Translations under genes and position numbers: made by a program | Source of the DNA: Catonia carolina | Taxonomy: Eukaryota; Arthropoda; Insecta; Hemiptera; Achilidae | Direction: 5' to 3' | NCBI GenBank assembly: GCA_035578175.1 | Contig: JAQMRL010000016.1 | Coordinates: 4,200,721-4,264,720 of the forward strand | Length of the DNA stretch: 64,000 bases | Notes under the pieces: generated by a model | The model's input: the letters and a program-made list of their open reading frames with translations, nothing else | The model's database searches: none | What the model was told of the DNA's origin: nothing | Shown here: piece by piece, positions 54,401 through 62,956 of the stretch | Numbering within the stretch: position 1 is the stretch's first letter | Layout: each line of letters begins with the position of its first letter

Positions 54401-57400
54401 CTGTTTTGAAAAAACGATTAGATTAGAAAAAGATTCGTTCCAGTTACTATAAATTGCTTTCGAGTGTTCTTCGTAAATAAATCTGGTGCAATTGCTGCAA
54501 CTAACAGTTCCCTAATTGTGGACAGTTTGTTTTTTATTATCTCTCATCGCTAGTAGAATGATAATCAAATCTGACACAGTTTAGAGGAAATAAGAATCTG
54601 TAACTGTACATGGCAGTTCTCAATAACTGCAAGCCTGTCCTATGTGATAAAATAGTATTGTCTAAAGACAGGGCAACGCTCTCACTCACACAAGCCATTC
54701 CAATAACATTTTATAATTTTACCCATTGTTGAAAGCAAGCGTTTATGCACGCAGTAAACTAACAAGCAAGATAACGACTGTAGTATGTTTTCAGATCTGG
54801 ATTATAAAGGTAAAGACCTTCGGGCGCATGCGTAGTTATGCCACATATCTCCCTCTCACTCACTCGGCTATGGGACATCAATTTATCTGATATCTGTACA
54901 ACTTGTAGCTACATTGTACAGTACAAACAAAGAGGTCAAGTAAACACTTTTATTTACTCACAGATTTTCTTTTTAAACTGATTGTAAATAAACTCAATGT
55001 TAAAATCAATGATAAATAAAAAATAAAGATATTAAAATTACCTCTTCTGGATCAAGACCTCCTGGTATTAACGTTCCATCTCGGGAACAGAAACAATATG
55101 GAAGTTGGCACTGAGATAGATCACATTTCTGAGCTAAGTCTACGGGTGGTTCTGTGCTCGGTGCAATAGCTAAAGTCAAACAATAAAAAAAACTAAGATA
55201 AACTTAATGAATAATCTTTCTAATAATTCAAATTATTTATTTATTTACTTTTTTTGTTTATTTAAAGTAGCATCGACAACTTGATCATTAGCAACCGAAG
55301 AAAATTTCCAGACCATAGCTGGGAATCATACCTGGGACTTTCCACTTTGCTACTTCCTTTTCAAAATCTATTTGCAACAATGATAAAAGCGACAATATTT
55401 ACATTTCAAAAACAAAGAAAATGTAAAATAAATCCTTATAATGCATCCTGCAGTTTGAAATCAATTCAATTTCATATAATAAATTTCACTAACGTTTTAA
55501 TCTGCCTTAGTTTTTATTACCTGTCACTTACATTGTGTTTCGGTGGATCCATCATTATCAGAGTACACAATACCATTTTGAAACTAAAAGTTTTTATTTA
55601 AGGGGGGAACATACCCAGTAACAGCTTCAAAAATTTAAAAAAATTTTTTTGTCTAGTTAGATTCTCTGAAATGTACTCTTTAAAATGGTATATCTGTTTA
55701 TGTAATACGGCTTTTATACACTGATGTAAAATTTGAAAAAACGACTCTGTGTTCAAACTAAATTTTGTGGTTTTTTTTCGAAAACAACACTAATTTTCAA
55801 TAAACTCTAGCATGAAAACGAAACAAGATAGAGCCATGATCTTTTTTTTGTTTTGAAATGCGTTTAATTCTGTTTTAGTTGATAATAGTATCATTAGAGT
55901 GCAGCACTAACCGTATGTACTAACCGCATGCACTAACAATATGTAACCTATAGTGCAGGAGAATTCTGAACTACATCACAATTAGTAAGACTTTTACCTC
56001 AATTATCTAAAAAATAAAAATTTTCTGTTTTTCGAAGTTTGGGAAAATCATAACTTCTTTTCTGTTAAAGATAGAGCAATAATATTTTTTTTAATTGTTC
56101 AGAAGACTTAGTTCTATGATCTGATGAAGGGAAATTACAAAGTAACCTCAATTTGTTTTTTTTATTTAGACTTAAACATAAAAGTTGTAGTTTTTCGTTG
56201 ATGTAAAAATTTAAAATTTTTAAAAAAATTCAGATTATAAGATTTTAAGAAACTATTTCATCAGATCACAGAACAGAATTTTATCTTTAATTTAAAAAAA
56301 AAATTAGACTGATAGGTCAAATACAAAATAAGTTACAGCTTTTCCAAAAACACACTGATATTTCATCCCCCACCCCTTAAAAGGCGACAGGGTGGAAATT
56401 TTTTATATCATATTATATGGTAAATTATCTTTTTTTTAACACTAACTTTCAAAAACAAAACCGGGTTTGTAACTCATAAGGGAAAGTTTTTCATATTTTG
56501 GGTATGTTCCCCCCTTAAAATCTTCACAAAATGTAATACCTTCTACAGATTTTAAATAAAAATTGTTAATTTAAAATGACATTGTGTACTCTGATAATGA
56601 TGGATCCACCGAAACACATGTAAGTGACAGATAACAGAACTAAGGTACTTAAAAAGGTTAGTGAAATTTATTGTTTTAAATTTATTATATGAAATAGAAA
56701 GATAATGTAAAATAAAATAAAAAAAACCTGGATTACTTTATAGTGCATAACTAGCTGCTCATTGTGGCTTTACCCAGGAACTATTTTGTTTTATTTCATT
56801 AATTTTTAAATTAGGATTATAAATAAATAAATAAATAAATAAAAACGATTTATCGATTTCGAAAAATCTAATTTATGATATACAGAATGTCTCTAACTAA
56901 TGTATATACACATTTTAAACGAATATATTTATTTGAAGAAAATATCTAGATACATATTTGTATTGTCTTGTAATATAAACTTATAAATGTACGAAATGAT
57001 TACCGTTAATTGCAGTAGATCTACCAAAACGTGTTAATACAGAATTTCATAACCACATTGATATTTTCATTACTTGTGGAAGTTTTCTCCGCCCAGACCG
57101 TTTCCTTGTTCACATTTCTCACTGTCCCATACGTTTAAAATTTGTCACGAATCCTAGTAATTGTTATTCTTTAAAGTGTTGGGATTCAAAATTCCATTTA
57201 CCATCGTCTTTGAACTTCTTGAACATTCACAGTCTTCCAGTAACACTTTGTAAACCATTTACGTTATCAAATCTGAACTTCAGCCATGTTTATCTCATAC
57301 TGAATCAGAGAAGTAATGGCATAGTACATTGTTACAAAAACAGCTGTTTTAAAATATCAGCTGATATACGATTCCAAGTTGTAAGTGCTTTTTACTTTCT

Positions 57401-60400
57401 CTTGCCTATATAAATATATATGAAGGAAAGTATTGTTTTCATGTCGATTTTTCGATATTGAGTTTTCACCAAATCTACACGTTTTCAGACCCCCTGAATC
57501 CAAAAAAAATGTTTTTGGCGATTGGTCTGTGTGTGTACAGAATATCTCAAGAACGTAACATCGTACGAACTTGAAATTTAAAACTTAAGTTACATACCAC
57601 TACCGGACCAAACTCGAACATTTTCATCAAAATCGGTCAACCGGAAATAGTAGTTTATTCGTGTAATTTTTCACTTTTTTGCGATTTTCTCAAAAACTGG
57701 TCCTACGATGTTTTTACAAATCACCTGGTTTACTAATTTTTTTATGCTATACAAGATAGGGTAGGCGCCATGTTTGCTGAAATTCTTGGTGAGACAGTTT
57801 TCACGTAAAAAAACATTTGTTTTAAGATTGCGACTTTAATATGCATTTTATCGCAAAAAGTTTTATAGTAAAAAATGTAGAGAATTTAAAATTCTTATTT
57901 TCACACTTACCTATATTTAACACTTTTTTTTGTATAAAGCTTAGTTTAGCGGTAATTAGAAATTTTCTGTTTCTTTCTCGCGAAAACGTGTGAAAAATCG
58001 ATTTTTTTAAAGATTTCAGCCTTAGTATGCATTTTACGACAAAAGTGTATAAATAAAATTTATAGGAAATTAAAAATCTACAACTTTTATTCAAAGCATT
58101 TTTCTCTACGGAGCCTAGTTTAGCGTGAAAGAGTGATTTTCCGTATTTTTAAGCCAAACTGAGTTCGATTTTCATTTTGCGTCTTTCACTCATGATTAAA
58201 CTAAGGTTATGTTTTTTGAGGTTAGTTTTTTTGTTTATTTCTAATGTTTTATTACTAATGTTAGCTTTTATATTGGTCATTATTTGCATTGGCAAGAGAA
58301 AGTTGTGTGAGTGTTTCACACCAGATTTTTTTAATTACATTTATTTATTTATTTAAAGTCATATGCTTAATCGCGTGTGGGAAGAATTCGACTACCGTGT
58401 TGATATCTGGCATGTTACAAATGATGCACACATTGAACATCTGTAAATATTTTCAATAAAAACGTAATGAATTCTTCTATATAATCGTGTAAGTAATTAC
58501 CTTAACTTTTAAAAAATAAAGTTTCTATAAGCTATCGAAACTGTCTACAGTTCAGCCGTTCTTAGTTTGCTCCTACTGTCAACAAACCAAAGCCAGCTAC
58601 TACAGGGTGTACGCTAGAGTCCGTGACTTTATGGATGTCGTATACCTATTAAGTTAACTATTTTTTTAAATTATAAGTACTTAAAGTAGTTAAAAAATCA
58701 GCCATGATATGATGTAGGTCTAAAATTTTCATTTATAAAAATACTTTTAAAAGTATTTTGTTTTTAATACTTCTGAAAGTATTTTGTTGTTACTTTTTAA
58801 TCAGCGTGTACGCATTTTTATAGTATAATGCGCATGCTCAGTGACGTCATTATTTGTTTACATTAGGAGCAAACTAAGAGAGGCTGGACTTTATTTCACT
58901 TATAATCACCCTGTATAACTAGATCCAGGCTCGCAATTTCATGGTTACTAGTACACTTCCAGTACTTTATAAACAGAATTATGAAAAAATGAATAATTTA
59001 TAATAGTGTACTTACTTGTTGGAATAGGTCCACATCTTGCCTCAGTTTTAAACGTACAAAGTTTGTTAATGTCATCAAAGTAAAGTCCAGATGGACATCT
59101 ATTTAAATATGGATAGTTATCTACGCACTGAAACAAATCACAACAAATAATGTTAAATTTATTTACAAATAAATTTTTGAAGTGCATCCTGCCAACCATT
59201 AATATAAATTAGAGTATAATATGAAATTTATCACCTTACTTTCTCTTGCCTATTTGAATACATAGAAAGGAAAGTATTGTTTCGTGTCGATTTTTAGAAA
59301 TCGAGTTTTCACCGGGTCTGCACGTTTTTAGACCTCCTGAACCCAAAAAACATGTTTTTAGCGATTGGTCTGTGTGTATTTGTGTGTGTGTGTGTGTGTG
59401 TATGTGCGCGCGCGCGCGCGCGCGTGTGTGTGCAGAATATCTCAAGAACGGAGCATCGTACAAACTTGAAACTTGAAAGTTAAGTTAGGCACTACTACCG
59501 GACTCGACACAAACATTTTCATCAAAATCGGTCAACCGGAAGTAGTAGTTTATTCGTGTCAATTTTCACTTTTTTGCAATTTTCTCACAACTGGACCTAC
59601 GATTTTTTTTAAAACCGCCTGGATTACTAAATTTTTTATGCTGTACTGTACAAGATAGGGTAGGCGCAATGCCTGCTAAAATTCTTGGAGAGGCTGTTTT
59701 CACGTAAAAAATTTGCATTTTAGCGCAAAAATTTGTATTATAAATAATGTAGAGAATTTAAAATCCTACAACTTTTAATTCAAACATTTTTTTGTATAAC
59801 GCTTAGTTTAGCAGTAATTAGCGATTTTCTGGTTTTTTCTCACGAAAACGTGTGAAAAATCGATTTTTTTAAAGATTTCGGCCTTAGTATGGAATTTATT
59901 ACAAAAGTGTATATAATAAAATTTATAGGAAATTAACAGATCTACAAATTTTATTAATAGCAGTTTTCTCTACAGAGCCTAGTTTAGCGTGAAAGAGTGA
60001 TTTTCCGTATTTTAAAGCCAAACTGAGGTCGATTTTCATTTTGCGTCGTTCACTCATGATTAAAATAAGGTGTTTTATAAAGGTTATTTTTTTGTTTATT
60101 TCTATGTTAGGTTATATTGGTCATTATTTTCATTGGCAAGAGAAAGTTGTGTGAGTGTTTCACACCAAAATTGTTTTGTTATTATTCACATTTTTTATTG
60201 AATTCTGTGATAAAATATAGCTAAAGTCCAGCCTCTCTTAGTTTGCTCCTAATGTAAACAAATAATGACGTCACTGAGCATCCGCATTATATCAAAATGT
60301 GTACACGCTGATTAAAAAGTAACAACAAAATACTTTCAAAAGTATTTAATTACAAAATACTTTTAGCCAGCCGCATTGGCGCAGTTGGTAACGTGCTCGC

Positions 60401-61003
60401 CTCTCATCACGCGGTCCTGGGTTCGAATCCCACTCGGGCACGGCACATTTTCATACGTTACAAAAATTCATTTCATCCTCATTTACACACAGTTACACTC
60501 CAACGTCGTCGCTAATGACCACAGCAGTTGATGCGACGTTAAAAAAAAAAAAAAAAAAAAAAAAACTTTTAAAAGTATTTTTATAAATGAAATTGTTAGG
60601 CCTACATCATATAATGACTGATGTTTTCAGCACTTTAAGTACTTATAATTTAAAAAATAGAAAATAGTTAACTTAATAGGAATACGACATCCGTAAAGTC
60701 GCAGACTCTAGCGTGCACCCTGTAGTAGGTGGCTTTTGTTTGTTGACACCAGGAGCAAACTAAGAACGGCTGAACTATAATCAATTAATGAATTTATTGA
60801 TATAGGCGTACCTGATAAAAACGTCTACATGTGGCTGGATCAGCATAATTTCCATTTCCAGCACCTTCAGGACAAACAAATTCAGGTTCCTCCTTTTTAT
60901 CACCTCCTGAATCTCTCCTTTGGCCTTGAACTGAAACATTTAAAAAAAATACCAAACAAATTAAAAATACAAGTAAATTGAAACAATTGAAGGGGTACAA
61001 CAA
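42329..61003 (-). CDS. CDA4: Chitin deacetylase 4-like gene, five exons, 3' part not found
   Basis: Exons 61003/60930-60812, 59127-59016, 55169-55042, 51324-51119 and 42485-42329 join in phase with GT-AG introns. In order: signal peptide (if the first exon starts at 61003), a peritrophin-type chitin-binding domain with Cys pattern across exons 1-2, a Cys-rich linker, and the NodB deacetylase domain up to PFLKPGRNTQY. Family knowledge: these secreted enzymes deacetylate chitin in cuticle or peritrophic matrix. The absence of an LDL-receptor module and the wording FYQCVDNYPYLNRCPSGL and KGYEEWVGEMIGMREILRHF fit group III (CDA4). The C-terminal half of NodB (expected WPYTLDY, IWEVP blocks) is not visible downstream to position 1. 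Confidence 0.85.
42522..43471 (+). mobile_element. Helentron-like 950-bp repeat, reference copy
   Basis: Left end ACTTTCTCTTGCC recurs inverted as GGCAAGAGAAAG at 43432-43443, about 25 bp before the right end. That end has hairpin GTGTGA-GTGTT-TCACAC followed by CAGATTTTT. A variable GT slot lies at 42653-42694. No TIR at both termini and no coding. These four traits together resemble Helentron-associated elements such as DINE-1. Confidence 0.75.
43530..44390. mobile_element. Probable hAT-like element carrying SINE-2
   Basis: Left GTAGTGATGTGATGCTCATA with nearby AAAGAACTAGTTCTTTT palindrome. The right side has GTGAGCGAAAGACACC and CACTCACTCCCACAG-type blocks in opposite orientation. No clean duplication was found, so limits are approximate. 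Confidence 0.35.
43742..43920 (+). repeat. SINE-2 copy
   Basis: GCCGGCCGCATAGGCATAGT head, B-box variant GGTTCTAATCC, body end CAGTCGGACGTTAAC and a 20-base A run. Confidence 0.85.
44390..44700 (-). repeat. SINE-1, 3' three quarters
   Basis: An older copy: stem-loop degraded to CAGCC-TTTC-TGCTG and many substitutions in the body. Confidence 0.75.
44717..45362. mobile_element. hAT-like end with a foldback inserted
   Basis: TAGTGATGAGAAATAAAGCT and the following AACACTATTATCGTCCAGCC match, inverted, the sequence at 50926-51056. The foldback at 44836-45266 interrupts it. Confidence 0.5.
44836..45266. mobile_element. Foldback element, GGATCCACC family
   Basis: Arms of about 195 bp (CAACCTTCTTTTTAAACTG; GTGGATCCACCATCATCAGA; GATCATACATCTTCAGTCAT) meet near 45068. 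A fragment recurs at 46010-46085 and a related copy at 55420-56700. Confidence 0.85.
45594..45935. mobile_element. 342-bp TA MITE, reference copy
   Basis: Uninterrupted copy, TA on both sides, TIRs TAGTCCAGCCTCTCTTAGTT and the inverse of GTAAACTAACAACGGCTCAACTG. It contains TGACGTCA at 45637 and an AT palindrome with TACTTTCAAAAGTATTTAAA. Confidence 0.85.
46010..46200. repeat. Foldback and SINE-1 scraps
   Basis: 46010-46085 repeats the loop side of the 44.8 kb foldback. 46158-46196 matches the 3' end of SINE-1 (inverted). Confidence 0.6.
46415..46750 (+). repeat. SINE-3 copy, full length
   Basis: ACCCACCGGGTTGGTCTAGA head with A-box-like TGGTCTAGAGGTAAAG, B box GGTTCAAATCC at 46495-46505, tail CACATATTAGGAATAAAATA. 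It is the cleanest single SINE-3 in the window. Confidence 0.88.
46751..47454. other. AT-rich intron, nothing recognised
   Basis: Only a short CAGACAGACAGACAGACC run at 47083-47100. Confidence 0.4.
47455..48152 (-). repeat. Two adjoining SINE-1 copies
   Basis: 47455-47745 is an old copy without its 3' end. 47757-48152 is a fuller one with stem-loop CAGCC-TTTT-GGCTG. Both point left, head to tail. The body frame has a TAG in the second copy. Confidence 0.8.
48552..48650 (+). repeat. SINE-3 head fragment
   Basis: TGGGTTGGTCTAGAGGTGAA to CCTGGTTCAAATTTTAGAG. It ends where a small palindromic element begins. Confidence 0.75.
48655..48772. repeat. Nested palindromes of CTAGTCAACTAG
   Basis: GCTAGCTGCTAGTCAACTAG at 48671-48690 recurs inverted at 48740-48765, and shorter inverted motifs lie between. 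Total length is under 120 bp. Confidence 0.7.
48773..49833. mobile_element. Large foldback element with TTTTGAATCACCCTGTA ends
   Basis: Arms of about 450 bp. Left TAGGATGATTCAAAACTATA, right inverse near 49817-49833. The centre holds inverted copies of AAAATCAAAACAGACGCACA. A half copy is at 22050-22664. Confidence 0.85.
49834..50580. other. Transposon debris
   Basis: 49905-49935 matches the GAGGTTGGCAGCACTG patch at 6019-6034 and 35413. 50165-50320 is the inverted partner of 5637-5775. No intact element. Confidence 0.4.
50926..51056. mobile_element. hAT-like right end
   Basis: CCTACAATACAATGTAC (inverted) through GCTTTATTTCCCCCATCACT mirrors 44717-44835 and 45266-45300. If one element, it would span 44.7-51.05 kb, but no matching 8-bp duplication was found. 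Confidence 0.45.
51119..51324 (-). CDS. CDA4: Chitin deacetylase exon: NodB start
   Basis: Acceptor CTGTTTCAG|ACACC and donor CATATC|GTGAGTAA. It encodes TPQMILLTFDGAVNLNNFEH through NPNGCETKGTFFVSHEY and GHEVGVETI, 68 codons plus two bases of Ser. TFDG is NodB motif 1 with Gly in place of the second Asp of the usual TFDD. In the motif 2 region no His-x-x-x-His is visible after GHE. Confidence 0.92.
51392..52513 (+). mobile_element. LINE-1, longest copy, 16-bp target duplication
   Basis: TTTATTATACTATAGT occurs at 51376-51391 and 52514-52529. The coding part starts at about 51463 and the 3' end has stem-loop CAGTC-GAGA-GACTG then A11. The first 70 bases are AT-rich and may be filler. Confidence 0.85.
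51466..52498 (+). pseudogene. LINE-1 reverse transcriptase C-terminal half
   Basis: Reads DWSKMFKTLKRLGIKYKERK, then AVRKGVRQGCSLSPLLFNLY and RFADDIVVLAEAKNELEDAL with the FADD catalytic motif, then YLGSKITKDGRSTRDIKSRI and ALYGSETWVIGAVERKRIEA. One TAG at 52226 (DKISNL*) separates the last piece, WKHLTKRRDRLVGHILRHPG. The N-terminal fingers and endonuclease are missing. Confidence 0.9.
52530..52649. other. Intron sequence
   Basis: Short gap between LINE and mariner. Confidence 0.4.
52652..53952 (-). mobile_element. Full-length mariner element
   Basis: TA-flanked 1301 bp, ends CGAGGGTAAGTCAATTATTT and the inverse at 53933-53952. It belongs to a different mariner lineage from 16298-17593. 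Confidence 0.9.
52795..53802 (-). pseudogene. mariner transposase pseudogene, lightly damaged
   Basis: Begins MAAPLSICTKEEQRSVIRFF, shifts frame near 53740, continues WSEGVSGAEIHRRLLVQYGN to TVFWDS, a TAA at about 53167, then GPVLEHYQERGTTINSVSYS to SDYHLFGPLKEALRGRRFTS. The first Asp is in SDETWIHH, the second is Asn (LLHNNARSYTA), the third is in APSDYH. So it is dead through one frameshift, one stop and a catalytic substitution. Confidence 0.9.
54202..54426 (+). pseudogene. DUF4817-type transposase N-terminal fragment
   Basis: MASPQQKGQCVIWFTETHSV, FRREYDHTASTNKTILQWFK, KTSPGRPSD. This is the first helix-turn-helix of a Tc1/IS630-type transposase; the rest is missing. No TIRs found around it. 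Confidence 0.7.
54660..54893. mobile_element. 280-bp TIR element, copy 4 (left end lost)
   Basis: CTCTCACTCACACAAGCC to CATCAATTTATCTGATATC. It contains the AACATTTTATAATTTTACCC patch that is the target of the insertion in copy 2. Confidence 0.7.
55042..55169 (-). CDS. CDA4: Chitin deacetylase exon: Cys-rich linker
   Basis: Acceptor GACTTTAG|CTATT and donor GAAGAG|GTAATT. It encodes IAPSTEPPVDLAQKCDLSQC, QLPYCFCSRDGTLIPGGLDP and EE, leading into NodB. The cluster C-x4-C-x4-C-x-C is conserved in insect chitin deacetylases. Confidence 0.92.
55420..56700. mobile_element. Foldback element (GGATCCA family) split by a TTAA element
   Basis: Arms GTTTCGGTGGATCCATCATT (55540-55559) and the inverse at 56598-56622, with GACAGATAACAG and CATATAATAAATTTCACTAA blocks. 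The inner 913 bp is a separate insertion. Confidence 0.8.
55602..56514. mobile_element. TTAA-flanked element (piggyBac-type target)
   Basis: TTAA at 55598-55601 and 56515-56518; ends GGGGGGAACATACCC and GGGTATGTTCCCCCC are perfect inverses. Interior is AT-rich without a transposase. The TTAA target is characteristic of piggyBac-like transposition. Confidence 0.8.
56701..56989. other. AT-rich intron, nothing recognised
   Basis: Contains a short AATA run at 56826-56844. Confidence 0.4.
56990..57370 (-). pseudogene. Very decayed transposase N-terminus
   Basis: Minus-strand traces such as KKFKDDGKWNF and 'TVRNVNKE.VWAEKTSTSNEN' recall the DUF4817-type 'fRk.GtVrnvnk.rsGRPrTs..eNi' block. Many frameshifts and stops. 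Confidence 0.4.
57390..58328 (+). mobile_element. Helentron-like 950-bp repeat, complete copy
   Basis: ACTTTCTCTTGCCTATATAA at the left, hairpin GTGTGAGTGTTTCACACCAG at the right. The microsatellite slot is only GTGTGTGTAC (57528-57538). Confidence 0.88.
58548..58891. mobile_element. 342-bp TA MITE copy
   Basis: CAGTTCAGCCGTTCTTAGTT to AACTAAGAGAGGCTGGACTT between TA dinucleotides. Uninterrupted. Confidence 0.88.
59016..59127 (-). CDS. CDA4: Chitin deacetylase exon: second half of the chitin-binding domain
   Basis: Acceptor TTTGTTTCAG|TGCG and donor CAACAA|GTAAGT. It encodes CVDNYPYLNRCPSGLYFDDI, NKLCTFKTEARCGPIPT and one base of Thr. The spacing C-x9-C-x12-C suits a peritrophin-A type domain, completed by Cys from the upstream exon. 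Confidence 0.92.
59236..60172 (+). mobile_element. Helentron-like 950-bp repeat, complete copy
   Basis: Its simple-repeat slot is mixed GT and GC (59371-59432, with 9 GC steps). It lies 109 bp from the chitin-binding exon. The central TTACGGCTTTAAT block is partly deleted near 59708. Confidence 0.85.
60234..60777. mobile_element. 342-bp TA MITE with SINE-2 inside
   Basis: AAGTCCAGCCTCTCTTAGTT to AACTAAGAACGGCTGAACTA, TA on both sides; it ends 34 bp from the chitin deacetylase exon 1 donor. The SINE splits the ATACTTTTAAAAGTATT palindrome. Confidence 0.88.
60365..60566 (+). repeat. SINE-2, variant body
   Basis: Best preserved head: GCCGCATTGGCGCAGTTGGT, B box GGTTCGAATCC (60420-60430). Body ends CAACGTCGTCGCTAATGACC and GATGCGACGTT plus 24 A. 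Confidence 0.9.
60812..61003 (-). CDS. CDA4: Chitin deacetylase exon 1 or 2: first half of the chitin-binding domain
   Basis: Encodes QRRDSGGDKKEEPEFVCPEG, AGNGNYADPATCRRFYQ, then donor CAG|GTACGC. Two readings upstream: translation from ATG 61003 gives a hydrophobic leader (LLVFLICLVFFLNVSVQG) like a signal peptide, but TTTTTTTTAAATGTTTCAG at 60931-60949 is also a good 3' splice site, which would start the exon at 60930 and leave the leader exon upstream and unseen. Confidence 0.8.
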
Positions 61004-61030
61004 AAAAAGGTTTATACGATATGTGTATTA

Positions 61031-61105
61031 CAGTGAAACCTCGATTATCTGATCTAATTGGGGGAAAGATTGGTCGGATAATGACAATTTCGGATAATCG
61101 ATGTT
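61031..61105 (+). repeat. Tigger/pogo terminal fragment
   Basis: CAGTGAAACCTCGATTATCT with ATTGGGGGAAAGATTGGTCG and CGGATAATCG is a typical pogo-family terminus. A possible opposite end is the GGATTATCGAACC near 61429-61441. Confidence 0.6.
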
Positions 61106-61148
61106 AATGTCCAACCAGAAATGAAAATTTAGTATGTTTACTCTATTC

Positions 61149-61400
61149 AGTTTAGGGCGCCAATAGACGAGGAGCTTCAAGCAGTCGAGGTCAACTGCTT
61201 GAAGCTGCCGCAGTTGGGAAAACTGCAGTTACCATACAAAAATCACCTCTGCAATACACGGGCAGCTCGAGCAGTCGGCATGCGGTCGAAACCAAAAGCT
61301 GCAGTCGCCGTGCAGTCGAGTTTAGCCCTGCTGCCGACTGCAACAGAGCTGTCGGTGTTCAATAGACTTGTTATGACGAGCAGTCGGCTTCGACTGCTCG
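61149..61400. repeat. Cluster of GCAGTCG motifs in both orientations
   Basis: GCAGTCG occurs about six times and CGACTGC or similar at least three times within 250 bases, giving many short hairpins (for example ACGAGCAGTCGGCTTCGACT). Starts GGGCGCCAATAGACGAG. Much richer in G and C than its surroundings. Confidence 0.6.
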
Positions 61401-61564
61401 TCATAATATTTCTCGCTAATACGAAGTTGGATTATCGAACCATCATTCTCTTCATTTACAGTTAAATAATAATGAAAACCGAAATAAAAGAAAAAGGTGA
61501 TTGCTAGCGGAACAGTAAAGGTGCATTCACACGATATTTTGATAATGTGAAATAAAGGACTAGG

Positions 61565-62362
61565 TCCGAATACGCAACCCAATGACCCAATGAGATGAGA
61601 ATGATTTGCATGATGTGTAGTTTTCTACAGACCCAGGCCGACCATTCCTGAGAGAGTATGATTAATTTAACCCCAACCATCAAAGTACATCGGTAACCAC
61701 TGTCTAGTATTCAAATCAGGTCTTTTCCGTTTTATGTATGCCGCTATCAAATCCGAATTCCATGGAGGGTTACACAATTCTCTTACTCCTGCGTCTAACG
61801 CACCAATCTGACTAGCAATATTCCTGAGTAGTGTCAACTCCACTCCCATTTCACAGTTGGTTACTACACAGTCTGCTATGAATTTTGTACAGTTACTTAA
61901 TAATATTCGGACGGAGGAAGATGCTGTAAAGTTCCTTCAGGAAAAGAGGTTATTGCATAATCCCAGAAGATGTCACAACTAAAAAAAACTATGTGTGAAA
62001 CACTCACACGACTTTCTCTCCCAATATAAATAATTAAAAAATATAACGTAATAGTAATGTAGAGTAATAGCAAAATAAGAAACAAAACAACAGAACGTGA
62101 AACACAGTACTATATACTGGGACTGGGTAGGACATGTGTACGCATGCGTGAGTGCGTCTGTCTCAGTATGAGTATTCAGTAAGGCAGGGAGTGGGAAAAA
62201 CGAATAAGTACACAACCTTTCAGGAAATTCGGATTTGATAGTGGCATACATAAAACGGAAAAGACCCTTCAAATCCGTGTAAAAATAACTAACTTTACTA
62301 GGATTTGAACCAGGAACCTTCGTCTCCGAAAATTAGCTGACTCGCGGGGACGACTTTACCTG
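61565..62362 (-). repeat. SINE-3 split by a TIR element
   Basis: Tail part 61565-61717 (ACCCAATGACCCAATGAGAT) and head part 62268-62362 (CCTTTACTAGGATTTGAACC) are one minus-strand copy. Confidence 0.8.
61718..62267. mobile_element. TIR element with 8-bp target duplication
   Basis: 45-bp TIRs starting GGTCTTTTCCGTTTTATGTA; TTCAAATC at 61710-61717 and 62268-62275. No transposase. An internal scrap (61981-62030) resembles the 3' end of the Helentron-like family. The superfamily could be Mutator-like or hAT. Confidence 0.8.
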
Positions 62363-62776
62363 GTATAAAAATTCCAAGACAAAATATATTTATAAAGGAG
62401 GGAAATTTTATTGAATAGAGGGAATTTTAACGGATGGCAAACCTGGTGGCATTTTTATTACTGTCATTGTACGTATTAAGAAACTAATTAAAAGTTAAAG
62501 ATGCAATCGTGTTGAATACAAAAGGTAACTAATTAGACAAGAAGAGAGCATCCTGCTCACTACCAACTGCATACGAGTAGTGACTAGAAAGCGTAACCAA
62601 TATTCTCCCAGCCAGCCATTCACCTGCAATTTTAATTCAGTCGGATATTAACCTAAAATGTAATGCACTTATTTAAAAATAACAAACTACATTTTTGTTG
62701 CATTGTAGGCCTACATTCATCCGCTAACCTCTTCTATTCTCTTATTTATTTGCCATTTTTTTATTTATTTTTTACT
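62363..62776. other. Nothing recognised
   Basis: AT-rich spacer without identifiable repeats. Confidence 0.4.
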
Positions 62777-62954
62777 AGCCGGCCGCATTGGCTCAGTTGG
62801 TAACGTGCTCGCCTCTCATCATGCGGTCTTGGGTTCGAATCCCATTCAGGCACGGTATATTTTCATACGTTACAAAAAAACTCATTTCATCCTCCACCGT
62901 CTGCATTAGCAGTAATTGCAGAACAGTCGGACGTTAAACAAAAAAAAAAAAATT
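62777..62954 (+). repeat. SINE-2 copy
   Basis: GCCGGCCGCATTGGCTCAGT head, B box GGTTCGAATCC at 62833-62843, CAGTCGGACGTTAAAC and A-rich tail. Confidence 0.9.
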
Positions 62955-62956
62955 CT

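Noticed and set aside
60366..60435. Possible tRNA gene with good A and B boxes
   Set aside because: Acceptor strands do not pair, and six more copies with the same poly-A-tailed body show it is a SINE head.
61199..61465. 88-residue frame over the GCAGTCG island
   Set aside because: Its composition follows the repeated motif and no domain or splice context supports it.
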